A stretch of DNA of 64,000 bases from Paenibacillus sp. SYP-B3998 (GCF_010820665.1 NZ_JAAIKC010000001.1:496001-560000); one strand, 5' to 3'. Shown: positions 17,278-28,516, numbered from the stretch's first letter. Numbers and translations: made by a program. The notes: a model not told the origin generated them from the letters alone.

Positions 17278-18288
17278 ATGCTTGAAACCTTATGGTTTGT
17301 ACTGATCGCGGTGCTGTTTGTCGGCTTTTTCTTTCTGGAAGGATTTGATTTCGGCGTGGGCATGCTGACGCCGTTCCTTGGCAAGACGGATAGGGAAAGA
17401 CGTGTTCTTATCAATGCCATTGGCCCCGTCTGGGATGGCAACGAAGTGTGGTTCATTACAGCGGGCGGCGCGATGTTTGCCGCATTTCCAGGTTGGTACG
17501 CAACCTTATTCAGTGGATTTTACATGGCTTTGTTTCTCATGCTCATTGCCCTAATTGGAAGAGGGGTTGCGTTTGAGTTTCGCAGCAAATTACCGAATCC
17601 GAAGTGGCGTCAAACGTGGGATTGGATCATCTTTTTCGGCAGCTTGCTGCCTCCGTTGCTATGGGGCGTCGCGCTAGCGAATTTGATGAAGGGGGTACCG
17701 ATCGATGCGAATACGAATTACGTTGGCTCGTTTTGGGATTTGATTTCACCCTTCTCGGTTACGGCTGGGATTAGCATCGTACTCTTGTTTTTACTGCATG
17801 GTGCGCTCTATCTTTCGCTCAAAACAGAAGGGGAGCTCCGTGAACGAGCTCGCCAAGCTGCCAAACGTTTTGGGGCGTGGACAAGCGCAGTGCTTCTGCT
17901 CTTTGTTCTGCTGTGCTACTTCCAGACAGACATGTTTACCCGTGACGGTATTATGCCGGGAATGGTTCCGCTTATGGCGGGGATGGCCTTATTGTCTGTC
18001 CACTTCTTCCTCAAGGCAGGTCGTGACGGTTGGGGGTTCATTATGACGGGCTTAACGATCACGCTGTCCACCATTACGGTGTTCATGTCGCTGTTTCCAA
18101 GAGTGATGATCTCTTCACTGAATCCTGAATGGACACTTACGATATATAACACGGCTTCTAATACGTATACGCTTAAAGTGATGACGATTATCGCCCTAAC
18201 GACAGTTCCTCTGGTTATCGCTTATCAGGCATGGACGTACTGGGTATTCCGCAAACGGGTCAGTGTGAAAGACCACCTGGAATACTAG
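17278..18288 (+). CDS. cydB: Cytochrome bd ubiquinol oxidase subunit II
   Basis: The 336-residue membrane protein with about eight helices partners CydA. The N-terminus LETLWFVLIAVLFVGFFFLEGFDFGVGML and the stretch GPVWDGNEVWFITAGGAMFAAFP are hallmarks of CydB. GTGAGGGGAAATC lies upstream. Its stop codon is one base before the ATG of the ABC transporter gene, so oxidase and assembly transporter are translated as one unit. Confidence 0.95.
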   Translation: MLETLWFVLIAVLFVGFFFLEGFDFGVGMLTPFLGKTDRERRVLINAIGPVWDGNEVWFITAGGAMFAAFPGWYATLFSGFYMALFLMLIALIGRGVAFEFRSKLPNPKWRQTWDWIIFFGSLLPPLLWGVALANLMKGVPIDANTNYVGSFWDLISPFSVTAGISIVLLFLLHGALYLSLKTEGELRERARQAAKRFGAWTSAVLLLFVLLCYFQTDMFTRDGIMPGMVPLMAGMALLSVHFFLKAGRDGWGFIMTGLTITLSTITVFMSLFPRVMISSLNPEWTLTIYNTASNTYTLKVMTIIALTTVPLVIAYQAWTYWVFRKRVSVKDHLEY

Positions 18289-18289
18289 C

Positions 18290-21200
18290 ATGATGAAGAA
18301 GCTATTATTGAAAGTGCCCGGGACGCTTAAATTATTTGCTGTTTGTATTGTGCTTGGCCTAGCAGGAGGCGGGCTCATTATCGTAGAGGCCTCCTACTTG
18401 GCTCAGATTGTCAATGGGGCATTTATGAAAGGGCTCGGGCTTGCTGCTCTGTTTCCAGTGTTGGTTGTGCTTCTCGGTTGGATTGGCTTGAGAGCGGTAG
18501 TTCAAACGGCGAGTGACTATGTGTCATCCCGTATGGCGCTGCGCATTAAGAGCGATCTTCGTATAAGGCTGTTGCAAAAAATCGCCGACTTAGGACCGAA
18601 CTACGCCAAAGGCGAGCGCAGCGGAGAACTGATAAGCACCGTGTATGAAGGCGTTGAACAATTGGAAACGTATTTGGCCCGCTATTTGCCGCAGATGGCC
18701 TTGTCCATGCTCATTCCTGCCGCAGTCTTTTGTTTTGTCGCAGGCTTGGATTGGCTGTCTGCGCTCGTGCTGGCGATTACCTTCCCACTGCTCATTATAT
18801 TTATGATTCTCGTCGGAATGGCCGCCAAATCGAAAGCGCAAAAGCAGTTTAAAACGCTCGGCCGACTGGGCGGTCACTTTCTAGATGTTCTGCGTGGATT
18901 ACCGACACTGCAAATTTTTAATCGCAGCCGTGCACAAATTGAAATTATTTCCCGGATCAGCGAAGAATACCGTAAAACGACCATGGGCACATTGCGACTG
19001 GCTTTTTTATCGGCGTTTGTTATGGAGCTGTTTGCAACCCTTAGTACAGCAATTGTTGCTGTATTTCTGGGTTTGCGCTTGATTGCGGGAGAAATCGGAT
19101 TTGAGCATGCTTTCTTAGTGCTTCTTTTGACACCCGAGTTTTATGTGCCCGTGCGAGCGCTAGGGACTCAGTTTCATGCGAGCACGAATGGGATGGCTGC
19201 CGCTGCGCGCATCCTCGATATTTTGGAGACAGAATCCCCAGGTTGGATGGAGCGGGAAGGCAGTCCACACCCGGTTACGAGTCCCAAGGGTTACAAAATT
19301 GAATTTCAAGCGATTGGTCTCACCTATCCTGGTGAAAATAGGGCGGCGATTTCAAATCTGACGCTGACGCTTGAACCTGGAGAGCGAGTAGCCGTGATTG
19401 GGCCATCGGGCTCCGGTAAGAGTTCGCTTCTTGACGTGCTTCAAGGGTTCATTCGGCCAACAGAAGGGCGAATTCTAATCGACGGTATGGAGCTGTCAGA
19501 GCTATCAATGACGTGGTGGCGCGAACAACTTTCCATCGTAAGTCAAAATCCAAGGCTTTACCATGGTACATTGAAAGATAATTTGACCATGGGCTGTCAA
19601 GACGTCGTTGAAACCGATATGACTGTCTCGCTTCTAGCTTCTGGCGTCGATTTCATTGATAGGCTTCCTCAGGGCATTGAAACGATGATGGGCGAGTCCG
19701 TTCGTCTTTCGGGCGGTCAAGTGCAGCGCATCGCGATTGCTCGCGCGTTGCTGAAGCAAGCTCCGATTCTGCTGCTCGACGAGCCCACCTCGGGCTTGGA
19801 TCTCATTCATGAAGCTGTCGTAAGAAAGGGGCTGAATGAGCAATTGAAGGACCGGATGTCGATAACGGTTGCGCATCGTCTGGAAACGGTGCAAAACGCG
19901 GATCGCATCATTGTCATGGAGAGCGGGCGAATTGCTGAAATCGGGACGCCAGCTGAGCTATTGGCCGCTGGTGGCCTATATGCTCGCATGATGGAAGCTA
20001 ACAGCAGGGGGGAAATGGAAGAAGATCAAAACCATTTCGAAGTTCATCTATCTACAGCAGGCGAGGCCGCAGAAGTGGTTAGCCAGCCTGATTCTGGCCA
20101 GGCATCAAGGGGAAAAGAGGATACAAGCATTCGCAGGGGGACATTCCTGCGCATGCTTGAGTTCGTTCGTCCGTATAAAGGACGGACCGCTTTGGCTGTA
20201 CTTCTAGGTTGTCTGACGATTGCGGCTAATGTGGGACTGATGGGAACCTCCGGCTACCTCATTGCTCAAGCGGCGCTTCGTCCCGAATCGGTTCTATTGC
20301 TTTGGATTCCCATCGTAGGTGTTCGATTTTTCGGCTTATCAAGAGGCGTGTTTCGCTACTTAGAACGACTCGTTTCTCATGATCTTACCTTCCGAATTTT
20401 ACATCGGATACGTGTTTGGCTTTACGAGCGATTGGAACCAAATGGCGTGAAGCTGTTAGAAAAAGGGCGAAGCGGAGAACTGCTTCATGCGGTCATTGGC
20501 GATGTGGAACAATTGCAAAATGTATATTTGCGCGTTCTTGCGCCTCCGCTTGTTGCCTTGCTTACCGGACTTCTGGGTTGTATCGTGATGGCTGTCCATC
20601 ATGTTGAACTAGCGATCCTCCTTGCTTGCATGCTGTTGTTTGCCGGAGTGGGCATTCCTTGGTTCAGCGCCAGATCCGCAAAATCACATGGGGAGGCCAT
20701 CATGCAAGCGAGAGGCAGGATGTATGCCGAAACAGCGGACCTCATCGCAGGTGTCAAAGATTTGACGGTGTTCGGTAGCGCTAATAACCGCGTGCTTCAA
20801 ATTGATGAGATACAGACTCGTTCGAATGTGTACCAAACGAATCAACTTAAGGTGGCTGCCTATGCAAGCGGGGGTATGCTCGGAGCTGCTCATTTGTCCA
20901 TGTGGTTAATCCTTGCAGCTTCGGTCTATTTGGCCAGCAGAGGGCAGATAGAGGGTGTTGCGATTCCAGCGCTAGCTATGATTACGTTAGCTTGCTTTGA
21001 AGCCGTTACGCCGCTGCCGGCTGCGCTGCAGAATATGGGTCTTACACTCTCATCGGCCAATAGGCTGTTTCAAATAGCAGATGAGAGCCAGATTGTGGAG
21101 GATATGACCAAGAGAACCGAGCAAATTCCCCTGGAGCCAGCAGCAAGTGAATGGAACGATTGTTTACCTGACGATTGGTCGACCTCTATACATGGACTCT

Positions 21201-21955
21201 CGTTCCGGTACGGCCCAGAGGAGCCTTATGCGATTCGTGACCTATCCATGACATTGAAGCGAGGAACGATGACCGCTATTGTCGGCGAGAGCGGGGCGGG
21301 TAAAAGCACGCTGCTGCACCTGCTCTTGAAGCTGCGTACGTATACGGAAGGCTCTATTAGGATGAACGGGCGGGAGCTTCGCGATCTGCCAGCGTCGCTT
21401 GTACGTTCGGAATTTGCCGTTGTCTCCCAGAACGCTCATTTATTTAACGCGTCTGTGAATGCGAATTTGAGGCTCAGCTGTCCAGATGCGACAGAGGATG
21501 AGCTGCGAGAAGCTGCTCGCTTGGCACAAATCGACGGAACCATTGATCAGTTCCCTCATGGATACGAGACCGTCATTGGCGAGTGGGGGAGCTTGTTGTC
21601 CGGTGGTGAGCGGCAGCGCCTAGCCTTGGCTCGTGCGCTGCTGCGTAAAAGTCCCGCCGTTCTGTTCGATGAACCGTCAACAGGGTTAGACGCATTGACG
21701 GAAATGGCGATTAGGAGCAATTTGGATACGCTGCTGAAAGATAAAGCTGTGCTGTGGATCACGCACAAGCTAGCAGGCTTGGAACGCATGAACGAGATTA
21801 TCGTTATGCACGATGGTTGCGTCCAAGAACGAGGGACGCACTTTGAACTGCTCCGTCGTAGAGGCTACTACTACCGTCTTTGGCAGCTTGAGAAGGAGAC
21901 AGACTGGCAGCATACACCTAAGAGTGAGCCTAATACGGTTCATGCCTCGGCATGA
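18290..21955 (+). CDS. cydDC: CydD-CydC fusion: heterodimeric thiol ABC exporter made as one chain
   Basis: Needed for cytochrome bd assembly; the E. coli CydDC exports glutathione and cysteine. This 1221-residue chain holds two full half-transporters. In the first half the membrane domain is at about residues 1-325 and the ATPase at 335-570, with Walker A GPSGSGKSSLLD, signature LSGGQVQRIAIARALL and Walker B ILLLDEPTSGLD. A charged linker follows at about 570-615. The second half has its membrane domain at 615-900 and its ATPase at 960-1200, with GESGAGKSTLL, LSGGERQRLALARAL and AVLFDEPSTGLD. All catalytic motifs are intact. In Bacillus and E. coli these are two genes; fusions are known in other lineages. 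No strong ribosome site is seen, so translation is probably coupled to cydB. Confidence 0.9.
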   Translation: MMKKLLLKVPGTLKLFAVCIVLGLAGGGLIIVEASYLAQIVNGAFMKGLGLAALFPVLVVLLGWIGLRAVVQTASDYVSSRMALRIKSDLRIRLLQKIADLGPNYAKGERSGELISTVYEGVEQLETYLARYLPQMALSMLIPAAVFCFVAGLDWLSALVLAITFPLLIIFMILVGMAAKSKAQKQFKTLGRLGGHFLDVLRGLPTLQIFNRSRAQIEIISRISEEYRKTTMGTLRLAFLSAFVMELFATLSTAIVAVFLGLRLIAGEIGFEHAFLVLLLTPEFYVPVRALGTQFHASTNGMAAAARILDILETESPGWMEREGSPHPVTSPKGYKIEFQAIGLTYPGENRAAISNLTLTLEPGERVAVIGPSGSGKSSLLDVLQGFIRPTEGRILIDGMELSELSMTWWREQLSIVSQNPRLYHGTLKDNLTMGCQDVVETDMTVSLLASGVDFIDRLPQGIETMMGESVRLSGGQVQRIAIARALLKQAPILLLDEPTSGLDLIHEAVVRKGLNEQLKDRMSITVAHRLETVQNADRIIVMESGRIAEIGTPAELLAAGGLYARMMEANSRGEMEEDQNHFEVHLSTAGEAAEVVSQPDSGQASRGKEDTSIRRGTFLRMLEFVRPYKGRTALAVLLGCLTIAANVGLMGTSGYLIAQAALRPESVLLLWIPIVGVRFFGLSRGVFRYLERLVSHDLTFRILHRIRVWLYERLEPNGVKLLEKGRSGELLHAVIGDVEQLQNVYLRVLAPPLVALLTGLLGCIVMAVHHVELAILLACMLLFAGVGIPWFSARSAKSHGEAIMQARGRMYAETADLIAGVKDLTVFGSANNRVLQIDEIQTRSNVYQTNQLKVAAYASGGMLGAAHLSMWLILAASVYLASRGQIEGVAIPALAMITLACFEAVTPLPAALQNMGLTLSSANRLFQIADESQIVEDMTKRTEQIPLEPAASEWNDCLPDDWSTSIHGLSFRYGPEEPYAIRDLSMTLKRGTMTAIVGESGAGKSTLLHLLLKLRTYTEGSIRMNGRELRDLPASLVRSEFAVVSQNAHLFNASVNANLRLSCPDATEDELREAARLAQIDGTIDQFPHGYETVIGEWGSLLSGGERQRLALARALLRKSPAVLFDEPSTGLDALTEMAIRSNLDTLLKDKAVLWITHKLAGLERMNEIIVMHDGCVQERGTHFELLRRRGYYYRLWQLEKETDWQHTPKSEPNTVHASA

Positions 21956-21979
21956 AAGAGCGAATGAGGAGGAATGAGC

Positions 21980-22132
21980 ATGATTACGTGTGAGCAATGC
22001 GGTAAGACGAACGGTCATGGAGTAATTGGGACCAACTGGGTCTGTGGAGATTGTAAAATGGGTGAAGGTGAGTCGCGCGAGCTCGAACTGAACGTCGACG
22101 ATGGAATAACGGTAGATAAGAAGTCAGAATGA
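21980..22132 (+). CDS. Small zinc-ribbon protein in the cyd operon
   Basis: A 50-residue ORF starting at ATG 21980, 7 bases after GAGGAGG (21966-21972), a very good site. The sequence begins MITCEQCGKTNGHGV and has two CxxC pairs, Cys4/Cys7 and Cys22/Cys25 (VCGDC), then an acidic tail. This fits one zinc ribbon. It follows the CydDC gene by 24 bases in the same direction and is probably part of that transcript. The function is unknown; a metal- or thiol-related helper for oxidase assembly is only a guess. Confidence 0.75.
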   Translation: MITCEQCGKTNGHGVIGTNWVCGDCKMGEGESRELELNVDDGITVDKKSE

Positions 22133-22145
22133 ATAACTTTTAAGC

Positions 22146-22161
22146 TGTGATTTTTTTCACA
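22146..22161 (+). promoter_or_regulatory. Fnr box of the DoxX-like gene
   Basis: TGTGATTTTTTTCACA is a perfect TGTGA-N6-TCACA match. TATACT at 22183-22188 lies 21 bases downstream, so the centre is at -41.5. Confidence 0.88.
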
Positions 22162-22217
22162 TCTTATCCAGTGCTCATCAACTATACTAATCTCATCAAC
22201 GAGAGGAGATGGTTAAA

Positions 22218-22742
22218 GTGATGAAATGGCTAAGAGAAAATAAAGTGGCTGCGGTCCTGTTGACGCTAATTAGATTGTATGTAGGGTATGAATGGATCGT
22301 AGCAGGGTGGCACAAAATTTCGGGTGCTAAGGCTTTTGATGCTTCGGGTTATTTGAAGGGAGCCATAGCGAAGCCTGTTCTGGAATCGGGCACTACGGAT
22401 ATGGTGTACGCGAACTATGTTGCTTTTTTGAAAAACGTCGCCTTACCGCATGTGGGAATATTTAATGTCATTGTGCCGTGGGGCGAATTATTAGTAGGTT
22501 TGGGTTTGTTGCTAGGTGGTCTAACAACAGCCGCGATATTCTTTGGTTTAATGATGAACTTCATGTACATGTTCGCAGGTACTGTAAGCTCGAACCCTTG
22601 GCTGGTACTGCTTGGATTTGTGATCCTTGCGGCTGGCGCGAATGCAGGGAAATTCGGCATGGATTATTGGGTCCTCCCTATTGTGCGCAAAGGGTTCGAT
22701 AAATTCAGAAATTACTTTCAGCTGAAGCTTAAATGGAGATGA
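22218..22742 (+). CDS. DoxX/MauE-family small membrane protein
   Basis: 174 residues from GTG 22218 (GAGAGGAG at 22201-22208, spacing 9); an in-frame ATG at 22209 is too close to that site. Four membrane helices are visible, with the DoxX-type features RLYVGYEWIVAGWHKI near the start and PWGELLVGLGLLLGG in the middle. DoxX proteins are linked to quinone and thiol redox chemistry at the membrane. Its own Fnr box shows anaerobic induction. The substrate is not known. Confidence 0.8.
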   Translation: MMKWLRENKVAAVLLTLIRLYVGYEWIVAGWHKISGAKAFDASGYLKGAIAKPVLESGTTDMVYANYVAFLKNVALPHVGIFNVIVPWGELLVGLGLLLGGLTTAAIFFGLMMNFMYMFAGTVSSNPWLVLLGFVILAAGANAGKFGMDYWVLPIVRKGFDKFRNYFQLKLKWR

Positions 22743-22875
22743 CACAGACACCTTAACCTTACATGCTAGCTATCATCCCCGAATGGTTGACAGTGGATAA
22801 CGTATTCACTTTGCTGCCAGATGGGGATTTTTTACCTATTTGTAACATGAAGTTTGAATGTAAGGAGTGATAAAG

Positions 22876-23469
22876 ATGCTGACTGGCGTTGTGTTAGCAG
22901 GCGGCGCGAATCGCCGAATGAAAGGGGAGCTCAAAGCGCTTCTGCCAATCGAGGGGCAGCCGCTCATTCTTCGGCAGCTTGAACGTATGCGACCTTTATG
23001 CAAGGAGTTTATCGTCGTGACGAACGACCCTAAGCCGTATTTGCCTATTCTTGATCGTTCCATCCGGATTATTACAGACTATTTCCCCTCTCAGGGCCCA
23101 CTTGGAGGGATGCATGCCGCGTTATCGCTAGCTAAATATCCGTCGGTATGGCTGGTTGGCTGTGATATGCCTTTTATTTCTTACCAGGCCGCTTCGCACA
23201 TGCTGAACCGCAAGAAAGACGGCTTTGATGCCGTTGTTCCATTGATTAAAGGGGGGCTTTATCCCTTACATGGTATTTACGACCGGTCGTGTAAGGCGCC
23301 TATCGTTACGCTTTTGCAGAAAGGAGAAACAAGCATTTCATCCCTGCTGCATCATATTTTATGGAGGGAATTTACAGATAGAAGCTTCCAGGAAAACGGC
23401 GTGGAAATGAATTTCATTACAAGCATCAAAACAATGGATGATTATGAAAGTATTCAAAGCTTGCTGTGA
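22876..23469 (+). CDS. mobA: Molybdenum cofactor guanylyltransferase
   Basis: Transfers GMP from GTP to molybdopterin to make the MGD cofactor of nitrate reductase and formate dehydrogenase. ATG 22876 follows AAGGAG with 8-base spacing; a GTG at 22867 overlaps that site. The 197-residue protein begins with the nucleotidyltransferase signature LAGGANRRMKGELKALLPI and has the metal-binding stretch VGCDMPFI, PLGGMHAAL and VPLIKGGLYPLHGIY. No molybdoenzyme gene lies in the window, so its client is elsewhere. Its placement among Fnr-controlled genes suits anaerobic respiration. Confidence 0.85.
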   Translation: MLTGVVLAGGANRRMKGELKALLPIEGQPLILRQLERMRPLCKEFIVVTNDPKPYLPILDRSIRIITDYFPSQGPLGGMHAALSLAKYPSVWLVGCDMPFISYQAASHMLNRKKDGFDAVVPLIKGGLYPLHGIYDRSCKAPIVTLLQKGETSISSLLHHILWREFTDRSFQENGVEMNFITSIKTMDDYESIQSLL

Positions 23470-23480
23470 TTTAAATCATA
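23465..23480 (+). promoter_or_regulatory. Fnr box of adhE
   Basis: TGTGATTTAAATCATA has one mismatch to TGTGA-N6-TCACA and overlaps the mobA stop codon. A weak -10 (TACGCT, 23502-23507) begins 21 bases after it, again giving a centre at -41.5. Confidence 0.75.
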
Positions 23481-23567
23481 GCTGCCATCGGCTGAAAACA
23501 GTACGCTGAAAGTAGAAAACAGAAACAAAGAGCTACTCGATTACACAAACTGAGGAGTGGAGCGAAC

Positions 23568-26177
23568 ATGGCGGTAAAAGAAACGAAAGCTAACGTTCAA
23601 ATTTCGGCTTACGAGGAAGTTAACGAGTTAGTCCTGCGTGCTAAGCGAGCACAGCAAGCTTATCTGGAACTGGATCAGATTCAAGTGGATACCATTGTAC
23701 AAATGATGGCACTAGCGGGAGTCGATAAACATATGGGCCTCGCTAAGCTAGCGGTCGAAGAGACAGGTCGCGGGGTTTACGAGGACAAAATCACGAAAAA
23801 TCTGTTTGCCACCGAATACATTTATCACAGTATTAAAAATAACAAAACCGTAGGCGTAATTGAAGAAAATGTGTATGAAAGCTATCGCATGGTCGCAGAA
23901 CCCGTGGGGATCATTGCCGGTGTGACGCCAGTCACCAACCCGACATCCACTACGATGTTCAAAGCGCTTATTGCTGTGAAAACACGCAATCCGATTATTT
24001 TTGCCTTTCATCCGTCAGCACAAAACTCCAGTTCAGCCGCTGCGGCTACCTTGCTGGAAGCAGCGGTCAAAGCAGGAGCTCCTGAGCACTGCATCCAATG
24101 GGTAAAGCATCCATCCGTGGAAGCGACGCAGCTGCTCATGAATCACCCTGATGTAGCCCTTGTACTGGCAACAGGCGGTTCTTCGATGGTAAAGGCAGCC
24201 TACAGCACTGGAAAACCAGCGCTTGGCGTAGGGCCTGGCAATGTGCCTTGCTTGATTGAGAAAACAGCGAATTTACCGCAGGCTGTTAATGATTTGATTT
24301 TATCGAAAACATTCGACAATGGCATGATTTGCGCTTCTGAACAAGCGGTGATCATTGAGGAGGCCATTTACGCGGAAACCAAAAAATTAATGACTGATCA
24401 AGGCTGTTACTTTCTCAATAAAGAGGAAACGGACGCAGTATCCAAATTGGTCATTAATTCGGAAAAATGCGCCGTTAATGCGGTGATTGTCGGCCAATCA
24501 GCTGTGAAAATCGCAGAAATGGCTGGCATTAAAGTTCCCGCTGCCACCAAAATATTGATCGCTGAGCTGCATGGCGTCGGAGAATCCTATCCCTTATCAG
24601 CTGAAAAGCTGAGTCCGGTTCTGGCCTGCTACAAAGTGAAAACTGCCGAGCAAGGTATCGAAAGGGCGGTGGAAGTCGTGAAATTCGGCGGCATGGGCCA
24701 CTCATCCGTGATTCATTCACAGAATCAGCAAGTCATTCAAGCTTTTTCAGCCAAGCTGCAAACGGGACGTGTCATCGTCAATTCACCATCTACGCATGGA
24801 GCAATCGGAGATATCTACAACACAAACCTGCCTTCCTTAACGTTGGGCTGCGGTTCATACGGTCATAACTCCACAACGTCGAATGTAAGTGCGGTAAATC
24901 TGATTAACGTGAAACGGATCGCTTACCGGACCGTGAATATGCAGTGGTTCAAGATTCCGCCGAAGATTTATTTTGAAAAGGGCGCGACGCAATATTTGGA
25001 GAAAATGCCGGACATCACTCGTGTCTTGATTGTTACCGATCCCATGATGGTAAAGCTCGGATACGTAGAACGGGTTGAATATTATTTGCGCAAACGGCAG
25101 CTGCCTGTTTATATCGAAGTGTTCTCCGATGTTGAGCCAGATCCTTCTGTCGATACGGTTGAACGCGGCCGTCAAGTCATGGCTAGCTTCCAGCCAGATT
25201 GTATCATTGCGCTGGGGGGCGGTTCCCCGATGGATGCAGCCAAAGCGATGTGGCTCTTCTACGAGTATCCGGATACGAGCTTCGATGCATTGAAGATGAA
25301 GTTCATGGACATTCGTAAACGGGTTTACAAATATCCGCGTCTAGGTCGTAAAGCCAAGTTCGTCGCCATCCCGACCACATCGGGAACAGGTTCGGAAGTA
25401 ACGTCCTTTGCCGTTATTACGGACAAAGAGAAGGGCAATACGAAATATCCGCTGGCAGATTACGAGCTGACGCCGGATGTGGCGATTATTGACCCGGATT
25501 ATGTGTACAGCTTGCCGAAAACGGCGGTAGCCGATACGGGTATGGATGTTCTGACGCATGCAATTGAAGCTTATGTTTCGGTCATGGCTAATGATTATAC
25601 GGATGGTTTGGCGATGAAAGCTATTCAGTTGGTATTCCAACATTTAGAGAAGTCGTTCGCTACTGGCGATCCGGTTGCTAGAGAGAAAATGCATAATGCT
25701 TCGACGATAGCAGGTATGGCCTTTGCCAATGCGTTCCTTGGCATTAACCACAGCTTAGCACACAAATGGGGCGGTGAGTACCATACGGCTCACGGACGCA
25801 CGAATGCTATTTTGATGCCGCATGTGATTCGTTATAATGCGCAGAAACCGACGAAATTCACATCGTTTCCGAAATATGACCACTTTGTTGCGGATGAACG
25901 GTATGCAGAGATCGCCCGTACGCTCGGTCTTCCAGCCAAAACGACGGAAGAAGGGGTAAATAGTTTGATTCAGGCGATTCGGCGATTGAATAAAACCCTT
26001 GGAATTCCAGAGAAATTCCAGGATCTCGGGTTTGATGCGCAGAAGTTCGAAGCACGTGTAGATTATTTGGCCGATCGTGCCTTTGAGGACCAGTGTACAA
26101 CAGCAAACCCACGCATGCCGCTTGTAACAGAGTTAGCTGATGTTTATCGTCATGCGTTCTATGGAAAGTTTGAATAG
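23568..26177 (+). CDS. adhE: Bifunctional acetaldehyde-CoA/alcohol dehydrogenase
   Basis: Reduces acetyl-CoA to acetaldehyde and then ethanol, regenerating two NAD+ in fermentation. It has 869 residues. The N-terminal CoA-acylating aldehyde dehydrogenase (to about residue 440) has the nucleophile Cys in NGMICASEQ. The C-terminal iron-dependent alcohol dehydrogenase (from about 455) has [10 protein letters not shown] for NAD and the iron-binding Asp/His set in [34 protein letters not shown]. AdhE normally forms filaments (spirosomes). It lies directly before pflB and has an Fnr box, so acetyl-CoA made by PflB feeds it. Confidence 0.96.
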   Translation: MAVKETKANVQISAYEEVNELVLRAKRAQQAYLELDQIQVDTIVQMMALAGVDKHMGLAKLAVEETGRGVYEDKITKNLFATEYIYHSIKNNKTVGVIEENVYESYRMVAEPVGIIAGVTPVTNPTSTTMFKALIAVKTRNPIIFAFHPSAQNSSSAAAATLLEAAVKAGAPEHCIQWVKHPSVEATQLLMNHPDVALVLATGGSSMVKAAYSTGKPALGVGPGNVPCLIEKTANLPQAVNDLILSKTFDNGMICASEQAVIIEEAIYAETKKLMTDQGCYFLNKEETDAVSKLVINSEKCAVNAVIVGQSAVKIAEMAGIKVPAATKILIAELHGVGESYPLSAEKLSPVLACYKVKTAEQGIERAVEVVKFGGMGHSSVIHSQNQQVIQAFSAKLQTGRVIVNSPSTHGAIGDIYNTNLPSLTLGCGSYGHNSTTSNVSAVNLINVKRIAYRTVNMQWFKIPPKIYFEKGATQYLEKMPDITRVLIVTDPMMVKLGYVERVEYYLRKRQLPVYIEVFSDVEPDPSVDTVERGRQVMASFQPDCIIALGGGSPMDAAKAMWLFYEYPDTSFDALKMKFMDIRKRVYKYPRLGRKAKFVAIPTTSGTGSEVTSFAVITDKEKGNTKYPLADYELTPDVAIIDPDYVYSLPKTAVADTGMDVLTHAIEAYVSVMANDYTDGLAMKAIQLVFQHLEKSFATGDPVAREKMHNASTIAGMAFANAFLGINHSLAHKWGGEYHTAHGRTNAILMPHVIRYNAQKPTKFTSFPKYDHFVADERYAEIARTLGLPAKTTEEGVNSLIQAIRRLNKTLGIPEKFQDLGFDAQKFEARVDYLADRAFEDQCTTANPRMPLVTELADVYRHAFYGKFE

Positions 26178-26245
26178 CGAGTTGGGAACTTATTGCTTTG
26201 CAAAGCAGGCAATTATTCACGGTACTTTTTGGAGGTGCATGCACA

Positions 26246-28516
26246 ATGGCTATTGTAGAAGCAGATAGAGACAGCTTAACGATCAAGGATCGCGTGTGGA
26301 GAAGTTTTATTGGCGGAAATTGGGAAACGCATGTCAATGTGAAGGACTTTATTGATAAGAATGTTAAGCCGTACACAGGAAACGCCTCCTTCTTGGCAGG
26401 GCCATCCCCGGCTACTGAAGAGCTTTGGCGAATCGTCAGCGAGCTGACTCGCAAGGAGCGTGAGAATGGCGGCGTTCTGGATATCGATGTGAATACCGTG
26501 TCGTCGATCATCTCTCATGGGCCAGGATATATCGCTAAGGATCAGGAGCAAATCGTTGGTCTGCAAACAGATGAACCATTTAAGCGTTCCATTCAGCCTT
26601 TTGGCGGCATTCGTATGGTCATTGATGCATGTGAAGCTTACGGATTCAAGCTTCCTGAAGAGATTGCGCGATTGTTCACCGACATTCGCAAAACGCATAA
26701 CCAGGGTGTGTTCGATGCCTATACAACCGATATGAAAACAGCCCGTAAGGCAGGAATCATTACAGGACTTCCAGATGCTTATGGGCGGGGGAGGATTATC
26801 GGAGACTACAGACGAGTCAGCCTCTATGGGGTGGATCGTCTTATCCAAGAGAAGAAGGCAGATCTCTTACAGCTAGAAGTAGATGCGATCACAGAAGAGG
26901 TCATCCGTCAACGCGAGGAGCTTTCCGAGCAAATTAGGAGCTTGGGCGAGTTGAAGCAAATGGCTCGTTCGTACGGTTTTGATATTTCCCAGCCTGCTGC
27001 GAATGCCCGTGAAGCGGTACAGTGGTTGTATTTCGCTTATCTAGCTGCAATTAAGGAGCAGAATGGCGCAGCAATGAGTCTGGGACGTGTATCCAGCTTC
27101 CTCGACATTTATTTCGAACGGGATATTCGTGAAGGAGTGCTGACAGAAGAGCAGGCGCAAGAGCTTGTCGACCACTTCGTTATGAAGCTGCGGATCGTGA
27201 AATTCCTGCGGACGCCCGATTATAACGAGCTGTTCAGCGGTGACCCAACATGGGTAACGGAATCGATTGGCGGTATGGGGATGGATGGCCGAACGCGCGT
27301 CACCAAGAGCTCCTTCCGATTCCTTCATACCTTATATAACTTGGGACCAGCGCCAGAACCGAACTTGACGGTGCTTTGGTCCACTCAACTCCCCGAGGGC
27401 TTCAAAACGTATTGTGCTCAAGTTTCTGCAGAGACGAGCTCCATCCAGTACGAGAACGATGATCTGATGAGACCTTTCTACGGCGATGATTACGGTATTG
27501 CCTGTTGCGTTTCAGCCATGCGAATCGGTAAGCAAATGCAATTTTTCGGAGCTCGAGCGAATCTTGCCAAGGCTTTGCTCTATGCCATTAATGGCGGCGT
27601 GGATGAAAAGCTCGGGATTCAAGTAGGTCCGAAAACAACACCGATCACTGGGGATGTTCTGCATTACGAGGAAGTACTCGACAAATTCGATGCTGTGATG
27701 GAATGGTTGGCTAAGCTGTACATGAATACCTTAAATGTCATTCATTATATGCATGATAAATACTGCTATGAGCGGTTGGAGCTGGCGCTTCATGATCGTG
27801 AAATTGTACGTACAATGGCCTGTGGCATCGCCGGGTTATCTGTAGTAGCAGACTCGCTGAGCGCAATTAAATATGCAAAAGTACGTCCAATCCGCAACGC
27901 AAATGGGATTGCGGTCGACTTCGAGATCGAAGGCGAATACCCTCAATACGGGAATAATGATGACCGTGTTGATGTGATCGCCACGCAATTAGCGGAAGCT
28001 TTCATGAATAAGCTTCGTAAGCATAAGACGTATCGTGGTGCGATTCCGACGATGTCGGTCCTTACGATTACTTCGAATGTGGTCTACGGGAAGAAAACTG
28101 GGAGCACACCGGATGGCAGAAAAGCTGGCGAGCCATTCGCGCCGGGCGCTAACCCTATGCATGGCCGCGATCGCAAGGGGGCGCTGGCTTCCCTGGCTTC
28201 TGTATCCAAGCTGCCTTACGAGCATTGCCTCGATGGCATCTCGAATACATTCTCGATTGTACCCAAAGCACTCGGCAGGGAAGAGGAAGCTCGAATTTCT
28301 AATCTTGTTTCCTTACTTGATGGTTACATGGCAAGCGGCGGGCATCATTTGAATGTTAACGTTTTTGATCGGGCACAGTTGCTTGATGCGATGGAACATC
28401 CTGAGCAGTACCCGCAGCTCACGATTCGAGTTTCGGGTTATGCCGTGAATTTCATCAAATTAACGCGCGAGCAACAGCTTGATGTTATTCACAGAACTTT
28501 CCACGGGACGATGTAA
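26246..28516 (+). CDS. pflB: Formate C-acetyltransferase (pyruvate formate-lyase)
   Basis: Glycyl-radical enzyme that turns pyruvate and CoA into acetyl-CoA and formate. ATG 26246 follows GGAGG at 26231-26235; the frame opens 48 bases earlier, but that part lacks support. The 756-residue chain has the catalytic pair Cys420-Cys421 in IACCVSAM and the radical glycine Gly731 in [12 protein letters not shown]. The gene lies 68 bases after adhE and 27 bases before its activase, so the three form a fermentation operon under the adhE Fnr box. Confidence 0.96.
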   Translation: MAIVEADRDSLTIKDRVWRSFIGGNWETHVNVKDFIDKNVKPYTGNASFLAGPSPATEELWRIVSELTRKERENGGVLDIDVNTVSSIISHGPGYIAKDQEQIVGLQTDEPFKRSIQPFGGIRMVIDACEAYGFKLPEEIARLFTDIRKTHNQGVFDAYTTDMKTARKAGIITGLPDAYGRGRIIGDYRRVSLYGVDRLIQEKKADLLQLEVDAITEEVIRQREELSEQIRSLGELKQMARSYGFDISQPAANAREAVQWLYFAYLAAIKEQNGAAMSLGRVSSFLDIYFERDIREGVLTEEQAQELVDHFVMKLRIVKFLRTPDYNELFSGDPTWVTESIGGMGMDGRTRVTKSSFRFLHTLYNLGPAPEPNLTVLWSTQLPEGFKTYCAQVSAETSSIQYENDDLMRPFYGDDYGIACCVSAMRIGKQMQFFGARANLAKALLYAINGGVDEKLGIQVGPKTTPITGDVLHYEEVLDKFDAVMEWLAKLYMNTLNVIHYMHDKYCYERLELALHDREIVRTMACGIAGLSVVADSLSAIKYAKVRPIRNANGIAVDFEIEGEYPQYGNNDDRVDVIATQLAEAFMNKLRKHKTYRGAIPTMSVLTITSNVVYGKKTGSTPDGRKAGEPFAPGANPMHGRDRKGALASLASVSKLPYEHCLDGISNTFSIVPKALGREEEARISNLVSLLDGYMASGGHHLNVNVFDRAQLLDAMEHPEQYPQLTIRVSGYAVNFIKLTREQQLDVIHRTFHGTM

